Notes: generated by a model from the sequence alone, not told the origin. Positions 8,961-18,658 are shown, counted from the stretch's first letter. The stretch: 64,000 nucleotides of DNA from Sutterella wadsworthensis 2_1_59BFAA (GCF_000297775.1 NZ_JH815517.1:124001-188000), one strand, 5' to 3'. Numbers and translations: made by a program.

Positions 8961-9857
8961 ATGGCAAACACTAAAGAAGTCGCCATGCTGTTCGACTCTT
9001 CGCACTGCACCGGCTGCAAGGGCTGCCAGGTTGCGTGCAAGCAGTGGAACATGCTTCCCTCGAAGCTCGGCCTCAACGAGAACAAGTTCTCGGGCACGTA
9101 TCAGAACCCGCCTGACCTCAACGGCGACACGCGTCTCGTGATGACGTTCGACGAGAAGGAGTCCGGCAACAAGTACCAGCCGATCAACTTCGCAATCGGC
9201 CGCCGCTCGTGCTACCACTGCACGGACGCCGCCTGCGTTGCGATCTGCTCGTCCGGCGCCCTCTACAAGAAGGAGAACGGCGTCGTCGCGTACGACACGG
9301 ACAAGTGCAACGGCTGCACGTACTGCCAGTCCGCCTGCCCGTTCGACGTGCCCCGCTTCCGTCCGATGGACGGCTGCGTGGACAAGTGCACGCTCTGCAT
9401 CGACCGTCTCGAAGAGGGCGGCATCCCGGCCTGCGTCAAGACCTGCCAGCCTGAGGCGCTCAAGTTCGGCCCGCGCGACGAAATGATCGCGCTCGGTCAG
9501 AAGCGAGTCGAGTTCCTCAAGAAGAAGGGCTTTGACAAGGCCGAGCTCTACGGCGTCAACGAGATGGGCGGTCTGCACGTGCTGCAGGTCTGCCAGTTCG
9601 GTCACGAAGCCTATGGCCTCCCGACCGATCCCAAGCCCAACAAGATGATCGGCATGATGAACGCCATGCGCACGGTGACCGGTGTCGGCACCGCTGCGGT
9701 GCTCGCCGGCCTCGCCGTTTCCTTCGTCGCCGCCACCGGCTACCGCCGCGAAAAGGTGACCGTCGAGGAAGCCAAGAAGCACTGGACGCCTGAACAGCGC
9801 GCCACCGCCGATCGTGAAGTCAAGGAGCTTCTTGAAAAAGAAGCCTCCGGCAAGTAA
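8961..9857 (+). CDS. fdhB: Formate dehydrogenase iron-sulfur (beta) subunit
   Basis: Carries electrons from the catalytic subunit to the membrane cytochrome. Four ferredoxin-like cysteine groups are visible: CTGCKGCQVAC, CYHCTDAACVAIC, CNGCTYCQSACPF and CVDKCTLC...CVKTC, enough for four [4Fe-4S] clusters. Near the C-terminus one hydrophobic helix (GVGTAAVLAGLAVSFVAA) anchors it, as in FdnH. Two ATGs abut at 8958 and 8961; I take the second because GGAG at 8950-8953 is then seven bases away. 298 aa. Confidence 0.93.
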   Translation: MANTKEVAMLFDSSHCTGCKGCQVACKQWNMLPSKLGLNENKFSGTYQNPPDLNGDTRLVMTFDEKESGNKYQPINFAIGRRSCYHCTDAACVAICSSGALYKKENGVVAYDTDKCNGCTYCQSACPFDVPRFRPMDGCVDKCTLCIDRLEEGGIPACVKTCQPEALKFGPRDEMIALGQKRVEFLKKKGFDKAELYGVNEMGGLHVLQVCQFGHEAYGLPTDPKPNKMIGMMNAMRTVTGVGTAAVLAGLAVSFVAATGYRREKVTVEEAKKHWTPEQRATADREVKELLEKEASGK

Positions 9858-9870
9858 TAGGAGACTCAGA

Positions 9871-10596
9871 ATGACCAGATACATTCAGCGTCACTCTCTG
9901 CTCACCCGCGTGACTCACGGCGTTGCCGCCGTCGCCTGCATCCTGCTCGCGGTCACCGGCGTGTTCGTGTTCGTTCCGAGCCTCGGCGGCGGCATTATGG
10001 GCGGTGAGTTCACCCAGACCATGCGCATGCTCCATCGCGTCCTCGCGGTTCCGTTCATCCTCGTTCCGCTCTTCGCCGTGCTGAAGTCGCCCGCCGGCTT
10101 CGTGCACCTCTTCAAGGAGGACATCTTCGGCAAGTGGGACAAGGACGACGTGACCTGGGCCATGAAATTCCCGTTCTATCTGTTTGCGCCGGGCAAGGTT
10201 CACATGCCCCCGCAGCACCACGTGAAGTCCGCCCAGCGTCTCGCCGACGGCGCCCTGCTGTTCTTCTGCATCATGCTCGCGCTCTCGGGCATCGTGCTCT
10301 GGCTCAACACGGGTTTCCCGACCGGCTCCGGCCTCAAGGTCGACTTCGCCCCTGAAACGCTGCTTCTTGCACACCTCGTGCATGACGTGTTCTTCTTCCT
10401 CACCGTCTTTGTCGGCATCGCCCACATCTATCTCGGCGCCGGCATCTTCCAGCCGTATCGCGGCACCGCCCGCATCATGTTCGGCGACGGCAAGGTGAGC
10501 GAGTCCGACGCGGTCTACCACTGGGGCTACTGGGCGAATGAGGAAATCGCCCTTGGCAAGAACGTGACCGTTGAAAAGGACGGCAAGGAAAAGTAA
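9871..10596 (+). CDS. fdhC: Formate dehydrogenase cytochrome b (gamma) subunit
   Basis: Membrane di-haem cytochrome b556 that passes electrons from the Fe-S subunit to quinone. 241 aa with four hydrophobic segments and histidines at helix ends (RVTHG, MLHRVLAV, HLVHDVFFF, GIAHIY) suited to bind haem. The start is the ATG at 9871, 13 bases after the fdhB stop and behind AGGAGA. Followed by a 212-base gap with a strong hairpin before fdhE, so the structural and maturation genes may be expressed at different levels. Confidence 0.93.
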   Translation: MTRYIQRHSLLTRVTHGVAAVACILLAVTGVFVFVPSLGGGIMGGEFTQTMRMLHRVLAVPFILVPLFAVLKSPAGFVHLFKEDIFGKWDKDDVTWAMKFPFYLFAPGKVHMPPQHHVKSAQRLADGALLFFCIMLALSGIVLWLNTGFPTGSGLKVDFAPETLLLAHLVHDVFFFLTVFVGIAHIYLGAGIFQPYRGTARIMFGDGKVSESDAVYHWGYWANEEIALGKNVTVEKDGKEK

Positions 10597-10680
10597 GGGG
10601 AAGCTTTTCCGAACTCTCCGAAAGAGCCGCCGGTGCTTCTGCGACGCCGACGACCCCCGGACGGGCCCCGCAGGGGGCTC

Positions 10681-10724
10681 GTCCGGAAAGAGGCCTCTAG
10701 AGACTTGGAGACCTCTTTCCGGAC
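10681..10724 (+). other. Stem-loop between fdhC and fdhE
   Basis: Perfect 13-bp arms GTCCGGAAAGAGG (10681-10693) and CCTCTTTCCGGAC (10712-10724) with an 18-base loop that can pair a little further. No T-run follows, so it looks more like an mRNA-stability or processing element protecting the fdnG-fdhB-fdhC part of the transcript than a full terminator. Its role is inferred from position. Confidence 0.55.
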
Positions 10725-10808
10725 GCCCGAAGAGGCGCCGAATCCACAATCAGAAAACGCGCATTCCGGGCTTACGGCACGGAGTGCCTTGAAAAAAAGG
10801 AAAGTCAC

Positions 10809-11693
10809 ATGCTCAACCGCAAGTCGATCGAAAGGGCCCTTGCCCGTGCCGCCGGTCACCAGGACGAAAGCGTCGTCGCGCGTCTCGCGCTCTTTGCGCC
10901 CGCGCTGCTCAAGGCGGCGGATCTGCGCGCACAGCTTGCCGCTGAAGCTCCCGAGTGGACTGACGAAGAGATCGAGGCCGCCCGTCTGGGCAAGGAGACG
11001 CTTCTCTCGCTCCGTCCCGTCAGGATTGACTCGGAGCGCTTCCTGCAGACGGTCGACGCCATCGCGGCGGCCCTTCTCGACAACGACGAGATCGAGGGCG
11101 ACATGCTCGAAGCCTGCCGAGCCATCGACTGGAGGCGCTTTGCGTCGGCTGAGCTCCTTGAGAGCGCAGGTCGCGATCCGATGGGGTATCTCCATGCCGT
11201 CGAGGTGCACGCGGGCGAGGACGACCTTCTTGACATCTTCCTTCTTCCCGTGCTCGGCCTCGCGCTTCGCGTCTTCCTTGACGAGGCGGCCGACGAAGGC
11301 AGCCGCCGCATCGCCAGAACGGGCACCGACACGACGCATCACAACCGTCCGCTTCACTGCCCCGTCTGCGGCTCCGACGCCGCCGTCGCGAGCGTGACCG
11401 ACACGCCGCTCAACGGACACGTCAAGCAGCTCTGGTGCACGTGCTGCGGCGCACACTGGGTCTTCGAGCGCATCCGCTGCGCCGTCTGCGGCGATCAGGC
11501 CGTGTCGGACCTCTCCTACATCCATGACGAGACCGACGAAACGCGCCGCCTGCACGTCTGCGCCGGCTGTCATGCCGCCTTCCCGACGATCTTCGCGGGA
11601 GAGGAGCTCAACTTCTGCGCCGACGTCGAGCAGATCGTCATGACGGGGCTTGAGCTCTTCTATCAGAACGCCGTTGAGGGCAAGGAAGCCTGA
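10809..11693 (+). CDS. fdhE: FdhE, formate dehydrogenase accessory protein
   Basis: Cytoplasmic maturation factor that binds the catalytic subunit before Tat export. 294 aa. The C-terminal half holds the family's rubredoxin-like cysteine pairs: CPVCG, CTCCG, CAVCG and CAGCH. It starts at an ATG preceded by AAGGAA. It sits after the hairpin that follows fdhC and 55 bases before fdhD, in the same direction. Confidence 0.93.
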   Translation: MLNRKSIERALARAAGHQDESVVARLALFAPALLKAADLRAQLAAEAPEWTDEEIEAARLGKETLLSLRPVRIDSERFLQTVDAIAAALLDNDEIEGDMLEACRAIDWRRFASAELLESAGRDPMGYLHAVEVHAGEDDLLDIFLLPVLGLALRVFLDEAADEGSRRIARTGTDTTHHNRPLHCPVCGSDAAVASVTDTPLNGHVKQLWCTCCGAHWVFERIRCAVCGDQAVSDLSYIHDETDETRRLHVCAGCHAAFPTIFAGEELNFCADVEQIVMTGLELFYQNAVEGKEA

Positions 11694-11748
11694 GGATCAA
11701 TATTTCCGCAACGAGACGCCGCTGGCACGAAACGCACGGGAGACGAAC

Positions 11749-12630
11749 ATGGGATGCGCTTATTTGAACAAGGCCGAACACGCGCTTTCGACCGCCATTG
11801 AGGCGGGGACCTGCATGCCCGTCTCCATGGGCGGCGTCGAGCGTCTGGGGGCCCGCGAGGTCGAGGTCTTTCGCATGAATGCAGACGAGCCTGCGCTCGA
11901 CTGGGTGGCAGAGGAGGTTCCCGTTGCGCTTGTCTACAACGGCATCTCGCACGCCGTCATGATGGCCTCTCCCTCGATGCTCGAAGAATTCGCGCTCGGC
12001 TTCTCGCTTGCCGAGGGCATCATTCCCGACGCCTCGCATCTCTATGCCTGCGAGGTGCGCGAGGCCTGCCGCGGCGGCATCGAGGTGGACCTCACGATTT
12101 CGTCCGAATGCTTCTGGAAGCTCAAGGACCGCCGCCGCTCGATGACGGGCCGCACGGGCTGCGGCATCTGCGGCGTCGAAAGTCTTGGAGAGGCCGTGCG
12201 CGAAAAGCGGGTCGTGCCGCACGAGCAGACCTTCCCGATGGCGGCCTATGCCGACGCCCTCGGCTATCTGGAGCGTGTCGAGCGCCTCGGCGGCATCACG
12301 GGCTGCACCCACGCCGCCGTCTGGGTTCGTCCCGACGGAAGCTTTGCGGGCGGCGCCGAAGACGTCGGCAGGCATGTCGCGCTTGACAAGCTGCTCGGTC
12401 TTCGTGCCCGCAGGGGCTGGCGTGACGGCGCGCTTGTCATCAGCTCCAGAGCCTCCTACGAAATGGTTCAGAAGGCGGCCATGTGCGGCGTCGAGATCAT
12501 CTTCGCCGTCTCCGCACCGACGGCGCTCGCCGTCGAACTTGCACGAGAGTGCGGGATCACGCTTGCGGCCTTCTGCCGTCGCAGCCGCGCCAACGTCTAC
12601 TCCCATCCCGAGCGCCTCATTGGGCTCTGA
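11749..12630 (+). CDS. fdhD: FdhD, sulfurtransferase for formate dehydrogenase
   Basis: Transfers sulfur from IscS to the bis-MGD cofactor so that formate dehydrogenase becomes active. The loop with paired cysteines is TGRTGCGICGVES, and the conserved C-terminal blocks GAEDVGRHVALDKLLG and SSRASYEMVQKAA are present. 293 aa from the ATG at 11749, chosen for its GGGAG six bases upstream; the frame stays open 33 codons further without a better site. Last gene of the formate cluster, followed by two hairpins. Confidence 0.94.
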   Translation: MGCAYLNKAEHALSTAIEAGTCMPVSMGGVERLGAREVEVFRMNADEPALDWVAEEVPVALVYNGISHAVMMASPSMLEEFALGFSLAEGIIPDASHLYACEVREACRGGIEVDLTISSECFWKLKDRRRSMTGRTGCGICGVESLGEAVREKRVVPHEQTFPMAAYADALGYLERVERLGGITGCTHAAVWVRPDGSFAGGAEDVGRHVALDKLLGLRARRGWRDGALVISSRASYEMVQKAAMCGVEIIFAVSAPTALAVELARECGITLAAFCRRSRANVYSHPERLIGL

Positions 12631-12668
12631 GAGAAAAAGGGCGAAGACGGAACAAGTTGTCTTGGAAT

Positions 12669-12747
12669 GCCTTCCGGTTTTTCCTTTTTCTCCGGAAGGC
12701 CTTTTGACAGGCGGAGGACTGGTCTCACGGTCTTCCGCCTCTTTTTC
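12669..12747 (+). terminator. Tandem hairpin terminator after fdhD
   Basis: First hairpin: GCCTTCCGG (12669-12677) and CCGGAAGGC (12692-12700), followed by CTTTTG. Second: AGGCGGAGGAC (12709-12719) and GTCTTCCGCCT (12730-12740) with one G-U pair, followed by CTTTTT. The second is a good rho-independent terminator for the formate operon. Confidence 0.75.
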
Positions 12748-12906
12748 GTCTGTTGTCGTCAGAAGGCGGCGTTACCCTGCGGGGCAGACGCCTTTGGATT
12801 ACGGTGAGTCGAACTAGGCAGTTGTGCTTAGATGGATCGGTTCGCTACTGCTGCAAGCCGGGAAAACATGCCTGATTTTTGTTGACGCAAAATGAGGATG
12901 CGGGGA

Positions 12907-12933
12907 TATACCTGAGCGAGTTGCTCGGGTATA
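12907..12933. promoter_or_regulatory. Near-perfect dyad upstream of the DAACS symporter
   Basis: Arms TATACCTGAGC (12907-12917) and GCTCGGGTATA (12923-12933), five bases apart, 67 bases before the symporter ATG. One non-Watson-Crick position. It may be an operator or a leader hairpin; I cannot tell which. Confidence 0.4.
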
Positions 12934-13000
12934 CACTTCGAAAAGACTGTTGCGGTTCCGCAGCACTGCAGTTTTTCAAAAACAAGAAGGAAACTCCCAG

Positions 13001-14269
13001 ATGACTCAATCCCCCGACGAAGCCAGGCCCCGCGTCAAGGGTTCCCAGACCGCCATGGCGGCCGCCTATCTCGTTGCGATCGTGCTCGGCGTCTGCAGCG
13101 GCCTCTGGGGCGGCGAGACGATCCATGCATTCGCGGACTTCGTGAGCTCGATCTTCATTCGCCTCTTCAAGTTCATCAGCATTCCGATCATCGCCGTGTC
13201 GATCATCGCGACGCTCGCCTCGATCTCCCGTTCGAGCGAGTCTGGCCGCATCTTCCGCCACACGATCTTCTACACGCTCTTCACGACGATTCTGGCGGCC
13301 ACGCTCGCCGCCGTCCTCTACGTCGCCATGTCTCCCGCCAACGTCGCCATGACGGCGGGCGCCATCGCGCCGCAGGTGGCGGAGCACTCCTATCTCGAGT
13401 ACATCCAGTCCGTGATTCCGGATAACTTCCTGGCGCCGTTCCTCTCCGCGAACGTGCTCTCTGTCCTGCTCGTCTCCGCCGCCATCGGCATCGCAATCTC
13501 CCGCCTGCCGCGCGACAGCCGCTCGCAGGAGGTGCTGCTCGCCTTCTTCACGGGCGCTCAGGAGGTCCTCTTCATTCTCGTGAAGTGGCTCATCCGCGTG
13601 CTTCCGATCGGCATCTTCGGCTTCATCTCCGCGCTTGTCGTTGAGATGAACAAGGGCGTTGAGATCGGCGGTCTCGGCACCTATTTCGGCGTCATTCTCG
13701 CCGCCAACTTCATCCAGATGCTCGTCGTGCTGCCGCTTCTCATGCTTGCCCGCGGCGTCAATCCGATCCGCGTCGCCAAGGGCATGGCGCCTGCGCTTGC
13801 CGTCGCCTTCTTCTCGAAGTCCTCCGCCGGCACGCTGCCCGTCACGATGTCCTGCGCGGAAAACAACGTGGGCGTCGCTCGCCCCGTCTCCCGCTTCGTG
13901 CTGCCGATCTGCACGACGATCAACATGAACGGCTGCGCCGCCTTCATCCTCGTTACGGTCGTCTACCTGATGCAGAATGCGGGTGCCGAGGTGACGCTGC
14001 CGATGCTCGCCGCCTGGATCCTGATCTCGACCCTCGCGGCCGTGGGCAACGCAGGCGTTCCGATGGGTTGCTTCTTCCTTTCGGCGAGTCTTCTCGCAAG
14101 CATGAACGTGCCCATCATGCTCATGGGCGTGATCCTGCCCTTCTACGCCGTCATCGATATGATCGAAACGACGCTCAACGTCTGGTCCGACTCCACGGTT
14201 GCAGCCATGGTGAACCATGATCTCGGCAAGGATGAAAAGGATGACGAGGCAGTTCCCGCCGCCGTATAA
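13001..14269 (+). CDS. Dicarboxylate/amino acid:cation symporter (DAACS family)
   Basis: Inner-membrane secondary transporter coupling Na+ or H+ to uptake of an acidic or small amino acid or a dicarboxylate. Family signatures: the serine-rich hairpin appears as KSSAGTLPVT and the ion-binding motif as TTINMNGCA, with a further loop VGNAGVPMG. About eight hydrophobic segments, 422 aa. The ATG at 13001 has AAGGAA upstream; an in-frame start at 12950 is less likely. Single gene with its own terminator. Substrate not resolvable; it is divergent from the second family member at 61446. Confidence 0.85.
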   Translation: MTQSPDEARPRVKGSQTAMAAAYLVAIVLGVCSGLWGGETIHAFADFVSSIFIRLFKFISIPIIAVSIIATLASISRSSESGRIFRHTIFYTLFTTILAATLAAVLYVAMSPANVAMTAGAIAPQVAEHSYLEYIQSVIPDNFLAPFLSANVLSVLLVSAAIGIAISRLPRDSRSQEVLLAFFTGAQEVLFILVKWLIRVLPIGIFGFISALVVEMNKGVEIGGLGTYFGVILAANFIQMLVVLPLLMLARGVNPIRVAKGMAPALAVAFFSKSSAGTLPVTMSCAENNVGVARPVSRFVLPICTTINMNGCAAFILVTVVYLMQNAGAEVTLPMLAAWILISTLAAVGNAGVPMGCFFLSASLLASMNVPIMLMGVILPFYAVIDMIETTLNVWSDSTVAAMVNHDLGKDEKDDEAVPAAV

Positions 14270-14297
14270 GACAGGGACTTTCTCCTGACGTCTTCAG

Positions 14298-14335
14298 GCG
14301 GACCGTTCTCCCGACGTGGAGGCGGTCCGCTTTTT
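14298..14335 (+). terminator. Rho-independent terminator after the symporter
   Basis: GCGGACC (14298-14304) pairs with GGTCCGC (14324-14330), followed directly by TTTTTC. Confidence 0.75.
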
Positions 14336-14517
14336 CTTGTACTCGCGTTTCCTAAGGCTTTGAGGGGGCTTTCGATGGGGGGCAGGTGGTTGCTGTGTTG
14401 TTTGCTGGCGAGGAGAGGGCGTTTGGCTTTTTGCGCTTCATGGCTGGGAGCCATGAACGGAAACGTGCCCGTGCTGTCGTGCAGGGCCCGTTCGGGAGGG
14501 TGCCTTGGTGATGCTGA

Positions 14518-15849
14518 TCAGTGCTCTTCAGTCACGTGGCGGGTGCTTTCGCCGATCAGGTGGGTGCTGTCGTACTCGGCCTGATTGCGGCGGTGCTTGA
14601 GGATGACGAGCAGCATGGAGATGCTCACGAAGACGCCGAAGATCATCATCGTGGCGGGAACCGAGAGGTCGGCCTTGATGAGCAGGGAGTAGACGCCGAG
14701 CATCACGAGGATGGAGGAGTTCTCATTGAAGTTCTGCACGGCGATGGAGCGTCCCGCGCTCATGAGGACATGGCCGCGGTGCTGCAGGAGCGCGTTCATC
14801 GGAACGACGAAGAAGCCCGCGCAGATGCCCACGAGGATCATGATGAGGCCGGCGATCATGACGGCCCAGGAAAGCTCGAAGCCGAAGAGCGAGAGGCCGC
14901 CTGCGGGCGCAATGTCGCGCGTGAAGTAGGAGGCGCCCACGACGAGCACGCCCATGCAGATGCCCATGGGCAGAACGTTGAGGGACTTCTTGAGAGGAAC
15001 CTTGGCGGCGGCGAGGAAGGCGCCGACGGCGATGCCGAGGCTCACGACGGCCTGCATGACGGCACCCTGAGAGAGATCCATGCCGAGCGCGTGGTCGCAC
15101 CATTTGAGAACGAGGAACTGAAGCACTGCGCCTGCGCCCCAGAAGAGCGTCGTGACGGAGAGGGAGATCTGACCGAGACGGTCGCTCCAGAGAAGACGGC
15201 AGCTCTTGACGAAGCCCTTGATGGAGTCGACGGGGTCGAACTTCTGCGGGGGATAGCGCACGCCCGTGTCGGGAATGGCGAGGTTGACGGCCGAGGCGGC
15301 GAGGTAGACGAAGGCGATTGCGAAGATGGCGGCCTCGGCAAAGCTCGACAGGCCGAGAGCATCAAGATGGAACAAATCGAGGATGGACTGTGCGATCTCA
15401 GGCTTGATGAGAACACCGCCGAGCACAACGCCGAGAATGATGGAACCAACCGTGAGGCCCTCGATCCAGCCGTTGGCGACAACGAGCTTCTGCGGCGGGA
15501 GAAGCTCGGTGAGAATGCCGTACTTCGCGGGCGAGTAGGCCGCAGCGCCCACGCCCACGATCGCGTAGGCGAGAAGTGGGTGGCCGCCGAAGAGCATCAG
15601 CAGGCAGCCGACCGCCTTGACGAAGTTCGTCAGGAACATGACGCGGCCCTTGGGCATCGAGTCTGCGAAGATGCCCACCCAGGCGGCGAGGCACACGTAG
15701 CTCACCACGAAAAAGAGCTTGAGGAGCGGCGTCATCCAGTCAGGAGCGTTGATGCTCGTCAGAAGGGCGATGGCAGCGATGAGCAGTGCGTTGTCGGCCA
15801 GAGACGACAGGAACTGCGCGCACATGATGGTATAGAAGCCGCGGTTCAT
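14518..15849 (-). CDS. lplT: LplT-like lysophospholipid transporter (MFS)
   Basis: Major-facilitator protein of 443 aa with about twelve hydrophobic segments. The N-terminus FYTIMCAQFLSSLADNALLIAAIALL and the loop YSPAKYGILTELLP are characteristic of LplT, which flips lysophospholipids inward for re-acylation. In many bacteria an acyltransferase (aas) is fused or adjacent; none is here. Single gene on the minus strand, divergent from alr across 240 bases. Confidence 0.85.
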   Translation of the reverse strand: MNRGFYTIMCAQFLSSLADNALLIAAIALLTSINAPDWMTPLLKLFFVVSYVCLAAWVGIFADSMPKGRVMFLTNFVKAVGCLLMLFGGHPLLAYAIVGVGAAAYSPAKYGILTELLPPQKLVVANGWIEGLTVGSIILGVVLGGVLIKPEIAQSILDLFHLDALGLSSFAEAAIFAIAFVYLAASAVNLAIPDTGVRYPPQKFDPVDSIKGFVKSCRLLWSDRLGQISLSVTTLFWGAGAVLQFLVLKWCDHALGMDLSQGAVMQAVVSLGIAVGAFLAAAKVPLKKSLNVLPMGICMGVLVVGASYFTRDIAPAGGLSLFGFELSWAVMIAGLIMILVGICAGFFVVPMNALLQHRGHVLMSAGRSIAVQNFNENSSILVMLGVYSLLIKADLSVPATMMIFGVFVSISMLLVILKHRRNQAEYDSTHLIGESTRHVTEEH

Positions 15850-16089
15850 AAAAGCCTGTGAATGAGCCTGAATGGTTGGAGGTCAATCCGTTAAGTCTAC
15901 CTTGCCTGAGGGCGTACGTAAACATTCGGTGCAAATTCCTTTCGAGAACGGGGAGAGGCGGGAGGTGGGCCGAGTCACTTTCAAATTGTGAAATTCGAAC
16001 GAATCGCGGCGCAGGCGAGTAACATTAACGGGTTTCTGCACGAGACGCCCCGTGCGGGTTCCCTTGACTTATGAAAGAAGAGTATTCGA

Positions 16090-17172
16090 GTGCCCCGTCC
16101 CATATACGCTGAAATTGATATTCAGGCGCTGAAGCACAATCTTGCCCGCCTTCGTGAGAGTGTCGGCGATCGCACCCTCTGGGCGGTCGTCAAGGCCAAT
16201 GCCTACGGCCACGGTCTTGAGAATGCCGTCGAGGCCTTCGCCGATGCGGACGGCTTTGCGACCATCGACCTGTGCGACGCCGAACGCGCGCGCCGCGCGG
16301 GCTGGCACAAGCGCGTGCTGCTTCTGGAGGGCTTCTTCGATGAAACGGACATCGAGCCGCTTCAGGACCTTGACGTCGAGACGGTCGTCCACTCCATGTG
16401 GCAGATCGACATTCTCAAGCGTCTCCAGCTGCGTGAGGTGAAGGTTCACATCAAGGTGAACTCGGGCATGAACCGTCTGGGCTTCCTGCCCGTCGAGGTG
16501 GGCACGATCTACGACCTCCTCACGTCCATTCCGGGCGTGAAGGTGATGGGCGTCGTCACGCACTTTGCCAACGCCGAGCCGAGCTATCTCGGCGATGCGC
16601 CCGCATCGGTCTCCCGACAGCTCACCCGCATGGGCAGGCTCGCGCATTCCGCCACGGCGGCCTGCATGGCCAACTCCGCTGCCATCCTCTGGCATCCCGA
16701 AGTGGGAGGTGACGGCGTGCGTGCGGGCGTTGCGCTTTACGGCGTGAGCCCTGACTCCCACATTTCCTCCGAGGAGCTCGGCCTCATTCCCGCCATGACG
16801 CTCTCGGCGAAGATCATCGCCGTTCAGGAGATTGCGCCGGGCGAGGCCGTGGGCTACGGCTCGCGCTGGATCGCCAAGCGTCCCACGCGCGTGGGCATCG
16901 TTGCCTGCGGCTACGCGGACGGTTATCCACGTTCGATGCCCGACGGCTCTCCCACGTGGGTCGAGGGCGCCATCGCGCCGCTCGTGGGCGCCGTCTCGAT
17001 GGACATGCTCGAGATCGACATCACCGACATCCCGTCCGCAGGCCTCGGCAGCCGCGTGGAGCTCTGGGGCAGGCACCTGCCCGTCAACCGAGTGGCGGCC
17101 GCTGCAGGCACGATCGGCTATGAGCTCATCTGCGCGCTTGCACGCCGCGTTCCGCTTCAAATCAAGCACTGA
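16090..17172 (+). CDS. alr: Alanine racemase
   Basis: PLP enzyme making D-alanine for peptidoglycan. The PLP lysine is Lys35 in VVKANAYGHG, and the second catalytic base is Tyr256 in VGYGSRW. N-terminal TIM barrel followed by a beta domain, 360 aa, standard length. It starts at a GTG at 16090, where the protein begins with the usual RPIYAEID. radA begins 20 bases after the stop, so the two are probably cotranscribed, an arrangement common in betaproteobacteria. Confidence 0.95.
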   Translation: MPRPIYAEIDIQALKHNLARLRESVGDRTLWAVVKANAYGHGLENAVEAFADADGFATIDLCDAERARRAGWHKRVLLLEGFFDETDIEPLQDLDVETVVHSMWQIDILKRLQLREVKVHIKVNSGMNRLGFLPVEVGTIYDLLTSIPGVKVMGVVTHFANAEPSYLGDAPASVSRQLTRMGRLAHSATAACMANSAAILWHPEVGGDGVRAGVALYGVSPDSHISSEELGLIPAMTLSAKIIAVQEIAPGEAVGYGSRWIAKRPTRVGIVACGYADGYPRSMPDGSPTWVEGAIAPLVGAVSMDMLEIDITDIPSAGLGSRVELWGRHLPVNRVAAAAGTIGYELICALARRVPLQIKH

Positions 17173-17192
17173 CAACCGACATACGGCAACCG

Positions 17193-18590
17193 ATGGCACC
17201 TCGCACGACCAAGACCAGAACCGAATTCGTCTGCAATGAGTGCGGCGGCACGACTGCCAAGTGGCAGGGACAGTGCCCGCACTGCAAGGCCTGGAACACG
17301 CTCCAGGAGTTCAAGGTGTCGCAGGGCGCCGCCGCCCGCTACGGTGCGGGCTCCCCGCGCTCCGCAGGCGGCTTCGTCGACACGACGGGCTCCCTGCAGG
17401 ACCTCTCCGACGTGGCGATCGAGGAGATCCCCCGCACCGTGACGGGACTCGGCGAATTCGACCGAGTCATGGGAGGCGGGCTTGTGAAGGGATGCGTCGC
17501 CCTGATCGGCGGCGACCCCGGCATCGGCAAGTCGACGCTTCTGCTGCAGGTCATGGCCAGACTCGTCGAGCTCGGCCATTCGGCGCTTTACGTTTCGGGC
17601 GAGGAAAGCCCCACGCAGATCGCGCTCAGGGCGCAGCGCCTTCAGCTCGAGCCCCGCGGCCTCACCCTCATGAGTGAAATCGAGCTCGAGCATATCGAGA
17701 GCGTGATTTCTAGCCGCAAGCCCGAGTACGTCGTGATCGACTCGATCCAGACCATCTTCTCAAGCCAGCTTGACAGCGCGCCGGGTTCCGTTTCTCAGGT
17801 GCGCGAGTGCGCCGCAAGACTCACGCGCATGGCCAAGACCGTGGGTACGACCCTCATCTTCGTCGGTCACGTCACCAAGGACGGCTCTCTTGCCGGTCCT
17901 CGAATTCTCGAGCACATCGTCGATACGGTGCTCTATTTCGAGGGCGACCAGCACTCGAACTTCCGTCTCGTGCGCGCCTTCAAGAACCGCTTCGGCGCCG
18001 TGAACGAGCTCGGCGTCTTCGCCATGACGGATCACGGTCTTCGCGGCGTGACGAACCCGTCGGCCATCTTCCTCTCCGAATACAAGTCCGACATTCCCGG
18101 GTCGAGCGTGCTGGTGACGCAGGAGGGCACTCGCCCGCTTCTCGTTGAGATTCAGGCGCTCGTCGACGCCACGCACCTGCCCGCGCCGAGGAGGCTTGCC
18201 CTCGGCGTGGACTCGCAGCGCCTTGCCATGCTTCTTGCGGTCCTGCACCGCCACGCGGGCGTGGGCTGCTTTGATCAGGACGTCTTCGTCAACGCCGTGG
18301 GCGGCGTGAAGATCTCGGAGCCAGCGGCCGATCTCGCGCTTTTGTGCGCCATCTATTCGAGCATTCGAAACAAGCCCCTGCGCCGCGGTCTCGTTGTCTT
18401 CGGCGAAGTGGGCCTCGCCGGAGAAATCAGGCCTGCGCCCAGAGGTCAGGAAAGGCTTCGTGAGGCGGCGAAGCTTGGCTTCGCAAAGGCCGTGATTCCG
18501 CGCGCCAATGCGCCGAGAACGCCCGTCGAGGGCCTCGAGGTCATTGCCGTCGACCGTCTTTCCGATGCGCTGGCGGCCGCTGTCGAATAG
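17193..18590 (+). CDS. radA: RadA, DNA repair ATPase
   Basis: RecA-like motor that promotes branch migration in recombination. Domains in order: a C4 zinc finger (CNECGGTTAKW...CPHC), Walker A GGDPGIGKST, the RadA-specific KNRFGAVNELG motif, and a Lon-like C-terminal domain with AVGGVKISEPAADLA. 465 aa, normal length. Downstream of alr with a 20-base gap. Confidence 0.96.
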   Translation: MAPRTTKTRTEFVCNECGGTTAKWQGQCPHCKAWNTLQEFKVSQGAAARYGAGSPRSAGGFVDTTGSLQDLSDVAIEEIPRTVTGLGEFDRVMGGGLVKGCVALIGGDPGIGKSTLLLQVMARLVELGHSALYVSGEESPTQIALRAQRLQLEPRGLTLMSEIELEHIESVISSRKPEYVVIDSIQTIFSSQLDSAPGSVSQVRECAARLTRMAKTVGTTLIFVGHVTKDGSLAGPRILEHIVDTVLYFEGDQHSNFRLVRAFKNRFGAVNELGVFAMTDHGLRGVTNPSAIFLSEYKSDIPGSSVLVTQEGTRPLLVEIQALVDATHLPAPRRLALGVDSQRLAMLLAVLHRHAGVGCFDQDVFVNAVGGVKISEPAADLALLCAIYSSIRNKPLRRGLVVFGEVGLAGEIRPAPRGQERLREAAKLGFAKAVIPRANAPRTPVEGLEVIAVDRLSDALAAAVE

Positions 18591-18658
18591 CCTTTGCCGG
18601 GCGCAAAGTTTTCTTACACGCGAATGATTCTCTTTGCTTAAAATGGGTAGACACTTGT

